Positions 10,285 through 19,060 of a DNA stretch of 64,000 bases are shown piece after piece. Under the pieces are notes generated by a model. It had not been told where the DNA came from, searched no databases, and saw nothing but the letters and a program-made list of their open reading frames with translations. The stretch comes from Microbispora amethystogenes (GTDB taxonomy: Bacteria > Actinomycetota > Actinomycetes > Streptosporangiales > Streptosporangiaceae): NCBI RefSeq assembly GCF_016863015.1, contig NZ_BOOB01000003.1, positions 358,401-422,400 on the forward strand, written 5' to 3'. The first letter of the stretch is position 1. The number at the start of each line of letters is the position of its first letter. A program made the position numbers and the translations under genes.

Positions 10285-11544
10285 TCAGCGCTGTGCGGTC
10301 CGGTAGACGCGCAGCCAGTCGACGAACAGGGTCCCGTCACAGGTCGTCGAGCCCTCGCAGACGTTGCGCAGCGACAGACCCATGCGCTGGGCGGGGACGC
10401 GTCCGGTGTAGTCCCAGACGCGGGCGCCGTCCAGCCAGACGCTCACCCGGTCGGGCAGCCAGTCGACGGCGACCGTGTGCCAGCGCGTGAAGTCGGCCCG
10501 CAGCGCGCCGTGGGTGCGGTCTCCGCTTTCCGTACTGACGAAGGCGTTCGCCGTCTGCCGGTCCGGGTCGCCGATCGCGGCCAGGCCGATCTCCGCGCCG
10601 CCGCCGCTTCCCGGCCGCAACGACACCACGGGGGTGCCCGAGCCCTTGGAGGCACCCAGGCGGACCTCCCAGCGGCCGTACTGCTGGGTGAGTTTGCCGG
10701 TCAGACCGGTCCCGCCGGTGAGGCGCAGCGTCCCGCCGCCGATGCCGCCCGCTCCGCGCGAGCCGGTCGCCGTCCAACTGGACGGGTCGAGCTGGTCGCC
10801 GAAGTCCTCGGTGAGGACCGGGCCGCTCCAGCCGGCCGCCGTGCCGTTCCCGGCGCTCCGGCTCCCGTTGCTCCCCGCCGGCCGATCGGTGATCACGGGG
10901 TTGCCGGGGACGTCCTGCGGCTGGACGATGTCCACCTGCCGGGGGCCGGTTCTGGCCGGCGCGGAGAGGCGCATCGGCGGATCGGTCTCCTCCCCGGTCT
11001 CGCCCGAGGTCTCGTCCGTGCTCTTGTTCGCGGACTTGCCGGTGCTCTTTCCGGTGCCGGTGCCGGTGCCGCTGTTCCGGGCGCCCGGCGCGGCCGAGGG
11101 CGGGGGCGTCGCCCGCTGGACGAGCGACGGGCGCGGCGCCGGCCCGGACGAGGGGGCGGGACCGGGCTCGGGGGCGCCGATGCCGACCGGCTCGTCCGTG
11201 ATCTTCTCGGCGGCCGTCTCCGCGGTCTCGTCGCCGATTTCGTGTACGGAGCGTCCGTCGGCCTCCGCCGACACGGCGGAGGTTCTGGAGGTTCCCTTGG
11301 AGGTCCTGTCGCCCGTGGACGCCTGGCCATCGGATTCGGCGTCGCCGGGGACGGAGGTCCGGGTCGCGCCCGCTCCGGCAGCGTTGGGCGCGGAGCCGGG
11401 AAGGTCGGGGGAGGAGGCGGGGGGCCGCACCGCGGACTCACCGCCCGCGTTGAACACCTTCGTGGAGTCCCCGCTCGAACATGCGGTGGCGGCGACGATG
11501 AGCATCGCCGCCGCCACGGCTGAACCAGGTCCATGAAGTGACAT
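10285..11544 (-). CDS. Lipoprotein with a GH16-like (laminarinase-fold) C-terminal domain, apparently non-catalytic
   Basis: 419 residues. Signal peptide with lipobox (IVAATACSS), then some 200 residues of low-complexity Ser/Thr/Pro/Glu linker, then a concanavalin-like domain: LTEDFGDQLDPSSWTATGS, QYGRWEVRL, FTRWHTVAVDWLPDRVSVWLD and LFVDWLRVYR are typical GH16 strands. The active-site segment, normally of the form EIDxxE, reads AEIGLAAIG: the first Glu is kept, but the Asp and second Glu are replaced by Gly and Ala. I infer a carbohydrate-binding rather than hydrolytic role at the cell surface. The convergent PucR gene ends just downstream. Confidence 0.8.
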   Translation of the reverse strand: MSLHGPGSAVAAAMLIVAATACSSGDSTKVFNAGGESAVRPPASSPDLPGSAPNAAGAGATRTSVPGDAESDGQASTGDRTSKGTSRTSAVSAEADGRSVHEIGDETAETAAEKITDEPVGIGAPEPGPAPSSGPAPRPSLVQRATPPPSAAPGARNSGTGTGTGKSTGKSANKSTDETSGETGEETDPPMRLSAPARTGPRQVDIVQPQDVPGNPVITDRPAGSNGSRSAGNGTAAGWSGPVLTEDFGDQLDPSSWTATGSRGAGGIGGGTLRLTGGTGLTGKLTQQYGRWEVRLGASKGSGTPVVSLRPGSGGGAEIGLAAIGDPDRQTANAFVSTESGDRTHGALRADFTRWHTVAVDWLPDRVSVWLDGARVWDYTGRVPAQRMGLSLRNVCEGSTTCDGTLFVDWLRVYRTAQR

Positions 11545-11608
11545 GAGCCGAGTTAACCACAGGAATTGACATTTATAACGAGGTGGAACTGGTAATGCCG
11601 CTTGTCGC

Positions 11609-12661
11609 TCAGGCGCACGTCTTCTCGTATACGCGGAGCAGTTCCATGCTGATGCGCTCGACCGAATAGCGGGAACGGGCGCGGTCGGCCGCCGCGTACC
11701 CGATGGCCGTGCGCAGCGTGGCGTCGCCGAGCAGGCGGCGGATGCGGTGGGCGATCTCCAGCGGGCGGTCGGGCCGGGTCAGGAACCCGGTCACGCCGTC
11801 CACCACCGAGTCGAGGTGGGCTCCGGACGCCGAGGCGATGACGGGGATGCCGCACGCCATGGCCTCCAGGGCCGCCGTGCCCGTGGGGACGGTCGGCGGC
11901 AGCGACAGCACCAGGTCGGCGCTCCGCATGAGCTTGGGCATCGCCGTGTGCGGGACCATGCCGAGCATCTGCACGCGGTCGGCCACGCCGTGCTCGCCCG
12001 CGACGGCCCGCAGCCGCTCGATGCTCGGGTCGTCGCCGCCGGCGATCACCAGTTCGGCCTCGGGGACGGCCCGCAGCGCGTGCACCGCGTACTCCGCTCC
12101 CACGTGACCCACATGCAGCAGGCGGGGCCGCTCGCCCCGGGGGAAGGCCGGGCCCTGGCGGCGGAAGCGCTCGACGTCGATGCCGTGGGGGACCACCGAG
12201 ATGTTGCGTCGGGGCACGCCCATCCGGATCAGCTCGGACTCCTCGTCGGCGCACGCGGCGATGACGGCCCTGGCCCGGCGGCCGATCGCGCACTCCAGCC
12301 GGCGCACCGGCGCGGGGGTCCGGCTCTCGTCGTAGTGGCTGTGGAAGGTCTGGGTGACCGGCACGTCCAGGCCCTCAGAGCCCGCGATCGCGGCCAGGCC
12401 GCTCGACCACGAGTACGCGTGGATGATGTCCGGCCGGTGTTCCCTCCACCGCTGGGCCAGCCCGGCGCTGAAGTCGGGGATGTAGGGGAGGAGGTCGCTC
12501 TCCGACAACTCCACGTCGGGTCCGGCGGGCACGTGCTCGACGCCGTCGCCCTTCGTCTTCGACCGCGTGTAGACGGTCACCCGGTGGCCCCTGGCCAGCT
12601 CACGCGCGATGGCGGGCGTGTCGGGCGTAAGTTCGTGGGCGGAGACGATCGCGATATCCAT
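11609..12661 (-). CDS. GT4-family glycosyltransferase (GT-B fold)
   Basis: 350 residues from ATG 12661, chosen because GAGGTG lies 5 bases upstream and MDIAIVSAHE is a normal GT4 start; the frame is open 18 codons further. An N-terminal Rossmann half (ELARGHRVTVYTRSK, HAYSWSSGLAA) is followed by a C-terminal nucleotide-sugar half: ISVVPHGIDVERF, LLHVGHVGAEYAVHAL, VQMLGMVPHTAM, and TGTAALEAMACGIPVIASAS (the family EX7E region). It transfers a sugar from a nucleotide donor; the acceptor cannot be inferred. Single gene after an AT-richer leader (12720-12780). Confidence 0.88.
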   Translation of the reverse strand: MDIAIVSAHELTPDTPAIARELARGHRVTVYTRSKTKGDGVEHVPAGPDVELSESDLLPYIPDFSAGLAQRWREHRPDIIHAYSWSSGLAAIAGSEGLDVPVTQTFHSHYDESRTPAPVRRLECAIGRRARAVIAACADEESELIRMGVPRRNISVVPHGIDVERFRRQGPAFPRGERPRLLHVGHVGAEYAVHALRAVPEAELVIAGGDDPSIERLRAVAGEHGVADRVQMLGMVPHTAMPKLMRSADLVLSLPPTVPTGTAALEAMACGIPVIASASGAHLDSVVDGVTGFLTRPDRPLEIAHRIRRLLGDATLRTAIGYAAADRARSRYSVERISMELLRVYEKTCA

Positions 12662-12811
12662 GGCACACCTCAAGACAGGAAGGCGCTTGAAAAGGTGTGC
12701 CTGCGTCCTAGGCACGATCGATGTAGATGATGTTTACCTTACTCCGATTCGCGCTAAACACCTAATCGGGAAAAATCATGCGATCCACCGCGGCGCGGGG
12801 GCGTCCCCGAC

Positions 12812-14617
12812 TCAGCGGGATCGGCGCAGCGTGAGCACGGTGATCTCGTCGACGGCGTGCGTGCCGCAGAAGCCCCGGTGGTCCTCCTCGATGGCCTTGA
12901 CGACCGTGCTCGGCGGCTGGCCTGTGCAGCGGGCGAGGACCTCGGTGAGCCGATCCTCGCCGTAGTTGTCCCCGGCGGGGCTCTGCGAGCCCACCAGGCC
13001 GTCGCTGTAGAGCACCAGTGTCTCGCCGGCCGACAGCGTGAGGTCCTCGGTCGCGGGCACCGAGCCCTCCTCGAAGCCCAGCGGCACCCCGCCGCCCTCG
13101 GAGAAGCGGACGCCGCCGCCCTGCTGGACCAGCGCGGCCGGGTGGTGGCCCGCGGAGGCCAGCCGTACCTTCCGGCCCCGCACGAAGCCCGCCGCGGCCA
13201 TCACGAACATGCCCGTGTTCTGCGCGACGAGCGCGTCGCTGACCTTCCGCAGCGCCTCTCCGGGGTCGTCCTCCCACACGCTCAGCACGCGCAGCCCGTT
13301 GCGGACCATCGCGGTCACGGCCGCCGCCTCCTCACCGCGCCCGGCCGAGCTCCCGACGACGAAGCCCCAGCCGCTCTTGACCGGGAACACGTCGTAGAAC
13401 TCGCCGCCGATAGCCCGCATGCCGGAGCCGGGGTGGTAGACCGCCGCGATCTCGAAGCCGGGGATGTCGGGCAGCGTCCGGGGGAGCACCCCGGTCTGCA
13501 ACGTGTCGGCGGCCTGCGAGCGGCGCTGGAAGCCCCGCTGCGCCCGCATCGCCAGGCCGAGGTGCAGACCGGCCTCCTCCATCAGGCCGAGGTCGGCGAG
13601 ACCGAACGGAGGCCGCTCGCGCAGGCGCACCAGCGTGAGCACCCCGCGCACCTCCTCCTCGGTCCTGATCGGCACGCTGAGCAGGGAGCCCGCCCGCATC
13701 GCCTGCAGAACGCCGGCGCCGAGCAGCGAGTCGTCGCTCAGCATCTCGTGGACGACGCCGCTCTGCGTGGTCAGCACCTGCCCGACGACCGGCGCCGCGG
13801 CGGGCGGAGCCTCCTCGACCGTCCGCTGCAGCCGGCCGACCGGCTGGTCGCTCGGCCCGATGACGACCGACCTGACCGGCTCGCCGTCCCTGGAGACGTC
13901 CGCGATCACCCAGTCGGCCGTCTCCGCGGCCAGCAGCCGCGCCGCGCGCAGCAGGGCGACCGGCTCGCGCAGGCTCTCCTCGTCGAGCAGCAGCCGGGTG
14001 AGCCGCGACAGCAGTTCGTGCCGCCGCGCCGCCGCGAGAAGGTCCGTGTCGTCGGGGACGTCCGCCTCCGCCGCCGGCTCCGGAAGCTGGACCTCCACCG
14101 GCAGCACGACCCCGGCGAGCATCTCCTGCGGCTCGCCCGGCATCCGCAGGCGGCTCAGCACCAGCCGTACGTTGTGGGCGCGGCCCTGGTGCGCCAGACG
14201 GGTCGGGAACGAGACGCTGTCCTCGCCGTGCAGCACGGCGGCGAGGCGCTGGCGGAACGCCGCGCGGGCGGCCACGTCGACGAGGAGCGGGAAGGCGCGG
14301 CCGATGAGGTAGCCGGCCGGGCTGCCGAGCAGGCGGGTGGTCTCGTTGTTGATGCGGCGCACGGTGCCGCCCGTGTCCATAATGATCACGGGGATCGGCA
14401 GCGCGCGGAACACCTGGCGCAGCAGCTTCTGCTCGCGCTGACTGCCGCCGTCCCTGCGCCTGCGGCTGCGCGTCACCTCGGCCACGGCCTTGCGCAGCAG
14501 TTCCTCGGCGGTGTCCAGCTCGCGTAGCATCGCGACCGGGTCGGGATCGTCCCGCAGCGTGGCGATGCGGTCGGCGAGCCCGCTCAGCGCGCGCTCGAGC
14601 TCGGCGGTGTCGGGCAA
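12812..14617 (-). CDS. PAS-GAF-SpoIIE phosphatase (RsbU-like partner-switch activator)
   Basis: About 601 residues from a TTG at 14617, preferred because AGAGAGGGGGG lies just upstream; an upstream ATG (14656) would add 13 residues. Domain order: N-terminal coiled region, PAS (about 70-190, FRALPIPVIIMDTGGTVRR), GAF (about 230-370, AGSLLSVPIRTEEEVRGVL), PP2C/SpoIIE (about 390-600; GGEFYDVFPVKSGWGFVVG, LVLYSDGLVGSQ, VDEITVLTL). Such enzymes dephosphorylate STAS anti-anti-sigma factors. A STAS protein, sigma factor and anti-sigma kinase lie within 5 kb, so this is the likely input end of that switch. Confidence 0.9.
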   Translation of the reverse strand: MPDTAELERALSGLADRIATLRDDPDPVAMLRELDTAEELLRKAVAEVTRSRRRRDGGSQREQKLLRQVFRALPIPVIIMDTGGTVRRINNETTRLLGSPAGYLIGRAFPLLVDVAARAAFRQRLAAVLHGEDSVSFPTRLAHQGRAHNVRLVLSRLRMPGEPQEMLAGVVLPVEVQLPEPAAEADVPDDTDLLAAARRHELLSRLTRLLLDEESLREPVALLRAARLLAAETADWVIADVSRDGEPVRSVVIGPSDQPVGRLQRTVEEAPPAAAPVVGQVLTTQSGVVHEMLSDDSLLGAGVLQAMRAGSLLSVPIRTEEEVRGVLTLVRLRERPPFGLADLGLMEEAGLHLGLAMRAQRGFQRRSQAADTLQTGVLPRTLPDIPGFEIAAVYHPGSGMRAIGGEFYDVFPVKSGWGFVVGSSAGRGEEAAAVTAMVRNGLRVLSVWEDDPGEALRKVSDALVAQNTGMFVMAAAGFVRGRKVRLASAGHHPAALVQQGGGVRFSEGGGVPLGFEEGSVPATEDLTLSAGETLVLYSDGLVGSQSPAGDNYGEDRLTEVLARCTGQPPSTVVKAIEEDHRGFCGTHAVDEITVLTLRRSR

Positions 14618-14714
14618 GCTGCCCCCCTCTCTCGACGTAGACGCTACGCCAAACAACGGGTCTAATCGATCCGGCCTGGATTAACCCCGAACCTATGGGA
14701 ATGGTCTTTCTACC

Positions 14715-15425
14715 ATGGAGACAACGTCCATCCTCGCGCGTGACCTCGCGGCGCTCGGCCGTGTGACGGAAGGCACGTCCGCCGAGGGCGTCCTGCGCGG
14801 GATCACCGAAGCGGTGGCCCGGGGCGTCCCCGGCTGCGCGGGCGGCACCGCCGAGCTCTGGATGGAGGAGCGGGTGCTGCTCGCGGCCTCCCACAGCGAG
14901 CTCACCGCGCTCATCGACCGCGAGCGCGACCTGCGGGAGGGTCCGTCCAGGGAGGCGCTGACGAGCGGGCGCCCGGTGTCGATCCCGGACGTGATGCGCG
15001 AGTCGCGCTGGTCCCGCTACGCCGCCACCGCCGTACGGCACGGCGTGCGCTCGGTCCTGGTCGTGCCCATCGCGGTCGACAGCGCCGTCGCCATCATCGG
15101 CCTGTACGGCGTGCGTCCCGGCGTCTTCACCGCCGGGGGCTCGCTGATGGCCCTGCTGCGCGAGCAGGTGACGGTGGCGCTGGCCAACATCTGGGAGTTC
15201 GACGACGTGCTGACCGGCGCGGCGCAGATGCAGGAGGCGCTGGCCGGCCGCTCGGTGATCGACCAGGCCAAGGGGATCATCATGTCGAAGAGCGGCTGCT
15301 CGGCCGAGGAGGCGTTCGAGGAGCTCCGGCGGGTGTCCCAGCATCACCAGGTGAAGGTGGCCGACCTGGCCCGGCTCCTGGTCACCGAGCACCAGCAGAA
15401 GCACGGGGGAGCGGCGCCGGAGTGA
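14715..15425 (+). CDS. GAF-ANTAR RNA-binding antiterminator
   Basis: 236 residues. The GAF domain covers about 5-160 (HGVRSVLVVPIAVDSAVAII), the ANTAR domain about 170-230: QEALAGRSVIDQAKGIIMSK, AEEAFEELRRVSQHHQVKV, ADLARLLV. ANTAR proteins bind paired hexanucleotide hairpins in RNA and prevent termination; the GAF part senses a signal. Divergent from the SpoIIE phosphatase, with which it shares a short AT-richer spacer (14618-14714), so the two are likely co-regulated. Confidence 0.92.
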   Translation: METTSILARDLAALGRVTEGTSAEGVLRGITEAVARGVPGCAGGTAELWMEERVLLAASHSELTALIDRERDLREGPSREALTSGRPVSIPDVMRESRWSRYAATAVRHGVRSVLVVPIAVDSAVAIIGLYGVRPGVFTAGGSLMALLREQVTVALANIWEFDDVLTGAAQMQEALAGRSVIDQAKGIIMSKSGCSAEEAFEELRRVSQHHQVKVADLARLLVTEHQQKHGGAAPE

Positions 15426-15463
15426 TCACCTATCCCGACGGTCGCGCGCACGGCCCCGGCGGC

Positions 15464-15820
15464 TCAGGCGGCGAACGCGGCCAGGGCCTCGTCGAGGGTG
15501 TCGAACAGCGGCAGCCGCTGGGACAGGCCCGTCACCCACATCACCTTGGAGTTCGGGTACTGCACGGAGACCAGCGCGAAGTTGCCGCCCGCGGTGGTGG
15601 AGCGCTGCCAGTGATGGACGATGAGGCCGAGCGCCCGGGAGTCCATGAACGTGACTTTGCCCAGGTCGAGGATCAAGTCGGGGCCGTGGTCGTCCGCCGC
15701 CGCGTCCAGGAAGTCCGAGAACTGATCACGTGTGGTGGCGTCGAGGACACCGTTCACGTGGATCACCACGATGTCTCCCGCCATGCTCGACGACAGGGAC
15801 AGCAATCCGTTGTTCGACAC
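15464..15820 (-). CDS. STAS-domain anti-anti-sigma factor
   Basis: 118 residues from GTG 15820, chosen for its AGAGGAGG site 7 bases upstream; the frame extends 8 more codons without a good site. It is a single STAS domain: DIVVIHVNGVLDATTRDQF, LILDLGKVTFMDSRALGLIV, with the phosphorylatable Ser in MDSRAL. Unphosphorylated STAS protein binds the anti-sigma kinase and frees the sigma factor. Convergent with the GAF-ANTAR gene and divergent from the sigma-factor gene. Confidence 0.9.
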   Translation of the reverse strand: MSNNGLLSLSSSMAGDIVVIHVNGVLDATTRDQFSDFLDAAADDHGPDLILDLGKVTFMDSRALGLIVHHWQRSTTAGGNFALVSVQYPNSKVMWVTGLSQRLPLFDTLDEALAAFAA

Positions 15821-16008
15821 CTCGCGCCTCCTCTGCCGCAACATTACTGGGGCCGGAGGGGTGGTGAAACTCCCGACTTTGCGGCAATATACTGAAGCAG
15901 AGGTCCAGCAGAGGGCCTCGTCTCGATACTGTAGCGAGGCGTGCCTTCTGCCTGGTCACCCCAGCCGCGTAGGCGCCCTCGCGAGAAAAATACGAGGGGA
16001 CTGCGCAG

Positions 16009-16788
16009 ATGGCTGCCGAGGTCCGTGCAGAGACCGCCAGCAATCCGACCGCCGAAGAGCTCCTGGACGAGCTCACCCGGGACGACGTGTCCGAGGTCCG
16101 GCGGGAACGCCTCCGTGAAATGATCGTCGAAATGCACCGTCCGATGGCGAGGGACATCGCCCGGCGGTACCTCAACCGGGGCGAGCCGATGGAGGACCTC
16201 CTTCAGGCCGCGTACGTCGGCCTGATGAAGGCCATCAACGGCTTCGACCCCACCCTGGGTCACAGCTTCCGCGGGTACGCCATGGTCACCATGACGGGTG
16301 AGGTCAAGCGGCACTTCCGCGACCGCACCTGGGCCGTCCGGGTGCCCCGCCTCTACCAGGAGCGCCGCGCCGAGCTGAACCGGCACGTCGCCGACATGAC
16401 CCAGGAACTCGGCCGGTTCCCCACCGTCGCCGAGCTCGCCAAGAAGATGGGCCTGTCCGAGGAGGACATGCTCCTCACCATGGACGCCTCCGCGGCGTAC
16501 AGCACCCTCTCGCTGGACGCGCCGATCGGCGCGGACGACGACGCCGCCGCGCTCGGCGACGTGATCCCCGAAGAGGACGACGCGCTCGACACCCTGGTGG
16601 ACAAGGAAGCGCTGAAGCCTCTCATCGACCTTCTCCCCGAGCGGGAGAAGAACATCCTCCTGCTGCGGTTCTACGGCAACATGACGCAGGCCGAGATCGC
16701 GGCGGAGTTCGGCATATCGCAGATGCACGTGTCGCGGATCCTCCGCAAGACCCTCGACCAGCTTCGGGCGGAGCTTGTCGCGGGATGA
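16009..16788 (+). CDS. SigB/SigF/SigG-family alternative sigma factor
   Basis: 259 residues, standard for the family. Region 2: HRPMARDIARRYLNRGEPME, DLLQAAYVGLMKAINGFDP, FRGYAMVTMTGEVKRHFRD, WAVRVPR. Region 3: LNRHVADMTQELGRFPTVAE. Region 4: LIDLLPEREKNILLLRFYGN, MTQAEIAAEFGISQMHVSRI. It directs RNA polymerase to stress-type promoters. GAGGGG lies 8 bases before the ATG. The next gene encodes a likely anti-sigma kinase, although order and spacing differ from the Bacillus rsbV-rsbW-sigB layout (here sigma comes first). Confidence 0.95.
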   Translation: MAAEVRAETASNPTAEELLDELTRDDVSEVRRERLREMIVEMHRPMARDIARRYLNRGEPMEDLLQAAYVGLMKAINGFDPTLGHSFRGYAMVTMTGEVKRHFRDRTWAVRVPRLYQERRAELNRHVADMTQELGRFPTVAELAKKMGLSEEDMLLTMDASAAYSTLSLDAPIGADDDAAALGDVIPEEDDALDTLVDKEALKPLIDLLPEREKNILLLRFYGNMTQAEIAAEFGISQMHVSRILRKTLDQLRAELVAG

Positions 16789-16909
16789 GGAGATCGCGAC
16801 GATACCCGGGGCACCGCCTGTGTTCAGGCGGTGCTCCGAGGTATCTTCGTCCTGCCCACAGCCCACAGGTCCTGAGATAGCCCGATTGGCGGCGGGAGGC
16901 GTGTACCGC

Positions 16910-17326
16910 GTGAAAGATGACGGCGTTCCCGCGCACGTCACCGGAGCGGCGAGGGAGCGTACCTTCTCCTTAGCCGATCTTCCTGATCTGCGGGAGTTCG
17001 CCGCCGCCGAGGCGCAGCGCCGCGGTATGCCCGAAGACGCGCTGGGCGATTTCCTCGTGGCGCTCAACGAGGTCGCCACGAACGCGGTCACACACGGGTC
17101 GACGAAGGCCCGGCTGGGATTGTGGCGTGAGGGGCCGGCCCTGGTGGTGGCGGTCCACGACGACGGCCGCGAGTGGCGTCCGCCGGCCGTGCCCGGCCAC
17201 GACCCGCCGCCCGAGAACGCCACCAGCGGCATGGGCCTCTGGGTGGCCCGCCTGCTGAGCGACGATCTCCGTGTCACCGCCGGACCCGGCGGGAGCACCG
17301 TGGTGATGCGTTTCCTCCTGGAGTGA
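16910..17326 (+). CDS. RsbW-like anti-sigma factor / serine kinase (HATPase)
   Basis: 138 residues from GTG 16910, preferred because GGGAGG ends 10 bases upstream; GTG 16901 is too close and the longer frame overlaps the sigma gene. HATPase_c boxes: N box VALNEVATNAVTHGS, G1 box VHDDGREW, G2 box SGMGLWVARLLSDDL. It is expected to bind and inhibit the sigma factor encoded just upstream and to phosphorylate the nearby STAS protein. The pairing is an inference from position. Confidence 0.88.
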   Translation: MKDDGVPAHVTGAARERTFSLADLPDLREFAAAEAQRRGMPEDALGDFLVALNEVATNAVTHGSTKARLGLWREGPALVVAVHDDGREWRPPAVPGHDPPPENATSGMGLWVARLLSDDLRVTAGPGGSTVVMRFLLE

Positions 17327-17341
17327 GGGTAAGGGACGGCC

Positions 17342-18640
17342 ATGGCTGTCCCACGGATTCTGATCGTCGGCGGCGGATACGTCGGCATGTACACCGCACT
17401 GCGCCTGCAGCGCAAGCTCCGCCGTGGCGAGGCGCTCGTCACCGTCGCGGACCTCGACTCCTACATGACCTACCAGCCCTTCCTGCCGGAGGCCGCGGCC
17501 GGCAACATCGAGGCCCGGCACGTCGTCGTCCCGCTCCGGCGGGTGCTGAACCGGTGCCAGATCCTCAGCGGACGGATCACCCAGGTGCGGCTGGCCGACC
17601 GCAAGGCGGAGTTCGAGCCGCACGAGGGGCCCGCCCTCACCATCGCGTACGACTACCTGGTCATGGCGCCCGGATCGATCTCGCGGCTCCTGCCGGTGCC
17701 CGGCCTGGCCGACAACGGCATCGGGTTCAAGACCATCGAAGAGGCCATCGCGCTGCGCAACCACGTGCTCGGCAGGCTCGACGTGGCCGCCTCCACACCC
17801 GACCCCGAGGTCCGGCGCAGGGCGCTGACCTTCGTCTTCGTCGGCGGGGGATACGCCGGGGTGGAGGCACTGGCGGAGCTGGAGGACATGGCCGCCGACG
17901 CCTGCAAGTACTTCGACGGGCTCAGCCGCGCCGACATGCGCTGGGTGCTCGTGGAGGCGACCGACCGCATCCTGCCCGAGGTGGGGCCGGACATGGGCCG
18001 GTGGACGGCCCAGCAGCTGCGTGAGCGGGGCATCGAGGTCCGCATGGGGACGATGCTGAAGTCGGCCGAGGGCCGCCACATCGTGCTCAGCGACGGCGAC
18101 GAGTTCGACACCGACACCCTCGTCTGGACCGCCGGCGTCAAGCCGCACCCGCTCGTCCGCGCCGGGGACCTGCCGGTCGACGAGAAGGGCCGGGTCAGGG
18201 TCGACGCCGGGATGCGCATGCACGGGACCGACTTCGCCTTCGCCGCCGGAGACTGCGCCGCCGTTCCCGACCTCACCCGGCCGGGTGAGTTCTGCCCGCC
18301 CAACGCCCAGCACGCCGTACGGCAGGCCAGGACGCTGGCCGACAACGTGCTGGCGACGCTGCGCGGGCAGCCCCGGAGGCCGTACCGGCACAAGTACGCG
18401 GGGTCGGTGGCGAGCCTGGGACTCTACAAGGGCGTCGCGCAGATCTACGGCCGGGAGCTCAGGGGGTTCCCCGCGTGGTTCATGCACCGCACCTATCACC
18501 TGACGCGGATGCCGACCTTCAACAAGAAGACCCGGATCCTCATGGACTGGACGCTCGGGTTGTTCTTCCCCAGGGAGATCGTGTCGCTGGGGGCCATCGA
18601 GGAGCCGCGTAAGGAGTTCACCCTGTCGGCCCGATCCTGA
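17342..18640 (+). CDS. ndh: Type II NADH dehydrogenase (NDH-2)
   Basis: 432 residues. An FAD-binding GxGxxG segment sits at the N-terminus (ILIVGGGYVGMYTALRLQ) and a second, NADH-binding one mid-protein (LTFVFVGGGYAGVEALAEL). EFCPPNAQHAVRQARTLADN and AGDCAAVPDL are typical of NDH-2. The C-terminus (TRILMDWTLGLFFPREIVSL) is the amphipathic membrane-attachment helix. It passes electrons from NADH to menaquinone without pumping protons. It follows the anti-sigma gene by 15 bases and may be co-transcribed with the sigma/anti-sigma pair. Confidence 0.92.
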   Translation: MAVPRILIVGGGYVGMYTALRLQRKLRRGEALVTVADLDSYMTYQPFLPEAAAGNIEARHVVVPLRRVLNRCQILSGRITQVRLADRKAEFEPHEGPALTIAYDYLVMAPGSISRLLPVPGLADNGIGFKTIEEAIALRNHVLGRLDVAASTPDPEVRRRALTFVFVGGGYAGVEALAELEDMAADACKYFDGLSRADMRWVLVEATDRILPEVGPDMGRWTAQQLRERGIEVRMGTMLKSAEGRHIVLSDGDEFDTDTLVWTAGVKPHPLVRAGDLPVDEKGRVRVDAGMRMHGTDFAFAAGDCAAVPDLTRPGEFCPPNAQHAVRQARTLADNVLATLRGQPRRPYRHKYAGSVASLGLYKGVAQIYGRELRGFPAWFMHRTYHLTRMPTFNKKTRILMDWTLGLFFPREIVSLGAIEEPRKEFTLSARS

Positions 18641-18784
18641 GCTGCCCGCATCCGGCGCATCCTGCGTTCATGCCGGTGCTGTGGCGGGGCGATGGCGTCG
18701 GCATACCAGCGCCGAACTGGCCTTCCCTACCTTGGGGTCATCCCTGGTGAGCGGCTTCGGCCCCCTGGAAGGCGAGGAGTAGCC

Positions 18785-18916
18785 ATGCCCGAGGCGAACG
18801 ACAACCCGAGCACCGAGCCGGAGATCACGGGAGAGGAGGCCCCCGAGGTCGTCGCGCACTCCGGTGAGGAGTCCGAGGACGCCCCCGGATGCCTGGTCCA
18901 CATCGTCGTCAACTAG
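18785..18916 (+). CDS. Candidate RiPP precursor peptide (43 residues)
   Basis: The ATG has a strong GGCGAGGAG site 5 bases upstream. The peptide has a very acidic Pro- and Glu-rich leader (residues 1-34: 10 Glu, 3 Asp and 5 Pro against no Lys or Arg) and an abrupt switch to an uncharged hydrophobic end, APGCLVHIVVN. A short leader/core gene directly before a radical SAM enzyme, a prolyl oligopeptidase, a glycosyltransferase and an exporter is the standard layout of a ribosomally made, modified peptide. Prolyl oligopeptidase cleavage after Pro34 would release GCLVHIVVN. The single Cys36 and His39 are plausible modification sites. I know no named family with this core. Confidence 0.75.
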   Translation: MPEANDNPSTEPEITGEEAPEVVAHSGEESEDAPGCLVHIVVN

Positions 18917-19001
18917 GCCGTACGGCAGGGCCGGCCGACGCGGCCGGAACCCTGCGGACGCTCCCCCCGGGCGCCCCACCACATCGCCCGGGCGGGTCCC
19001 G

Positions 19002-19029
19002 CCGGCCCCGACCCTCCGGGAGGGGCCGG
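19002..19029 (+). promoter_or_regulatory. GC-rich hairpin between precursor and radical SAM gene (possible attenuator)
   Basis: CCGGCCCC (19002-19009) pairs with GGGGCCGG (19022-19029); a CCCGGG pair just upstream (about 18966-18992) adds structure. A leaky terminator here would make more precursor than enzyme transcript, common in RiPP operons. Function is inferred. Confidence 0.4.
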
Positions 19030-19060
19030 ACATCCTCGTCGTCCCCGCTTGGAGGATCCG

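Noticed and set aside
13332..15404. 690-codon open frame on the minus strand
   Set aside because: It lies across the SpoIIE phosphatase and the opposite GAF-ANTAR gene, both with clear domains; it is a high-GC shadow.
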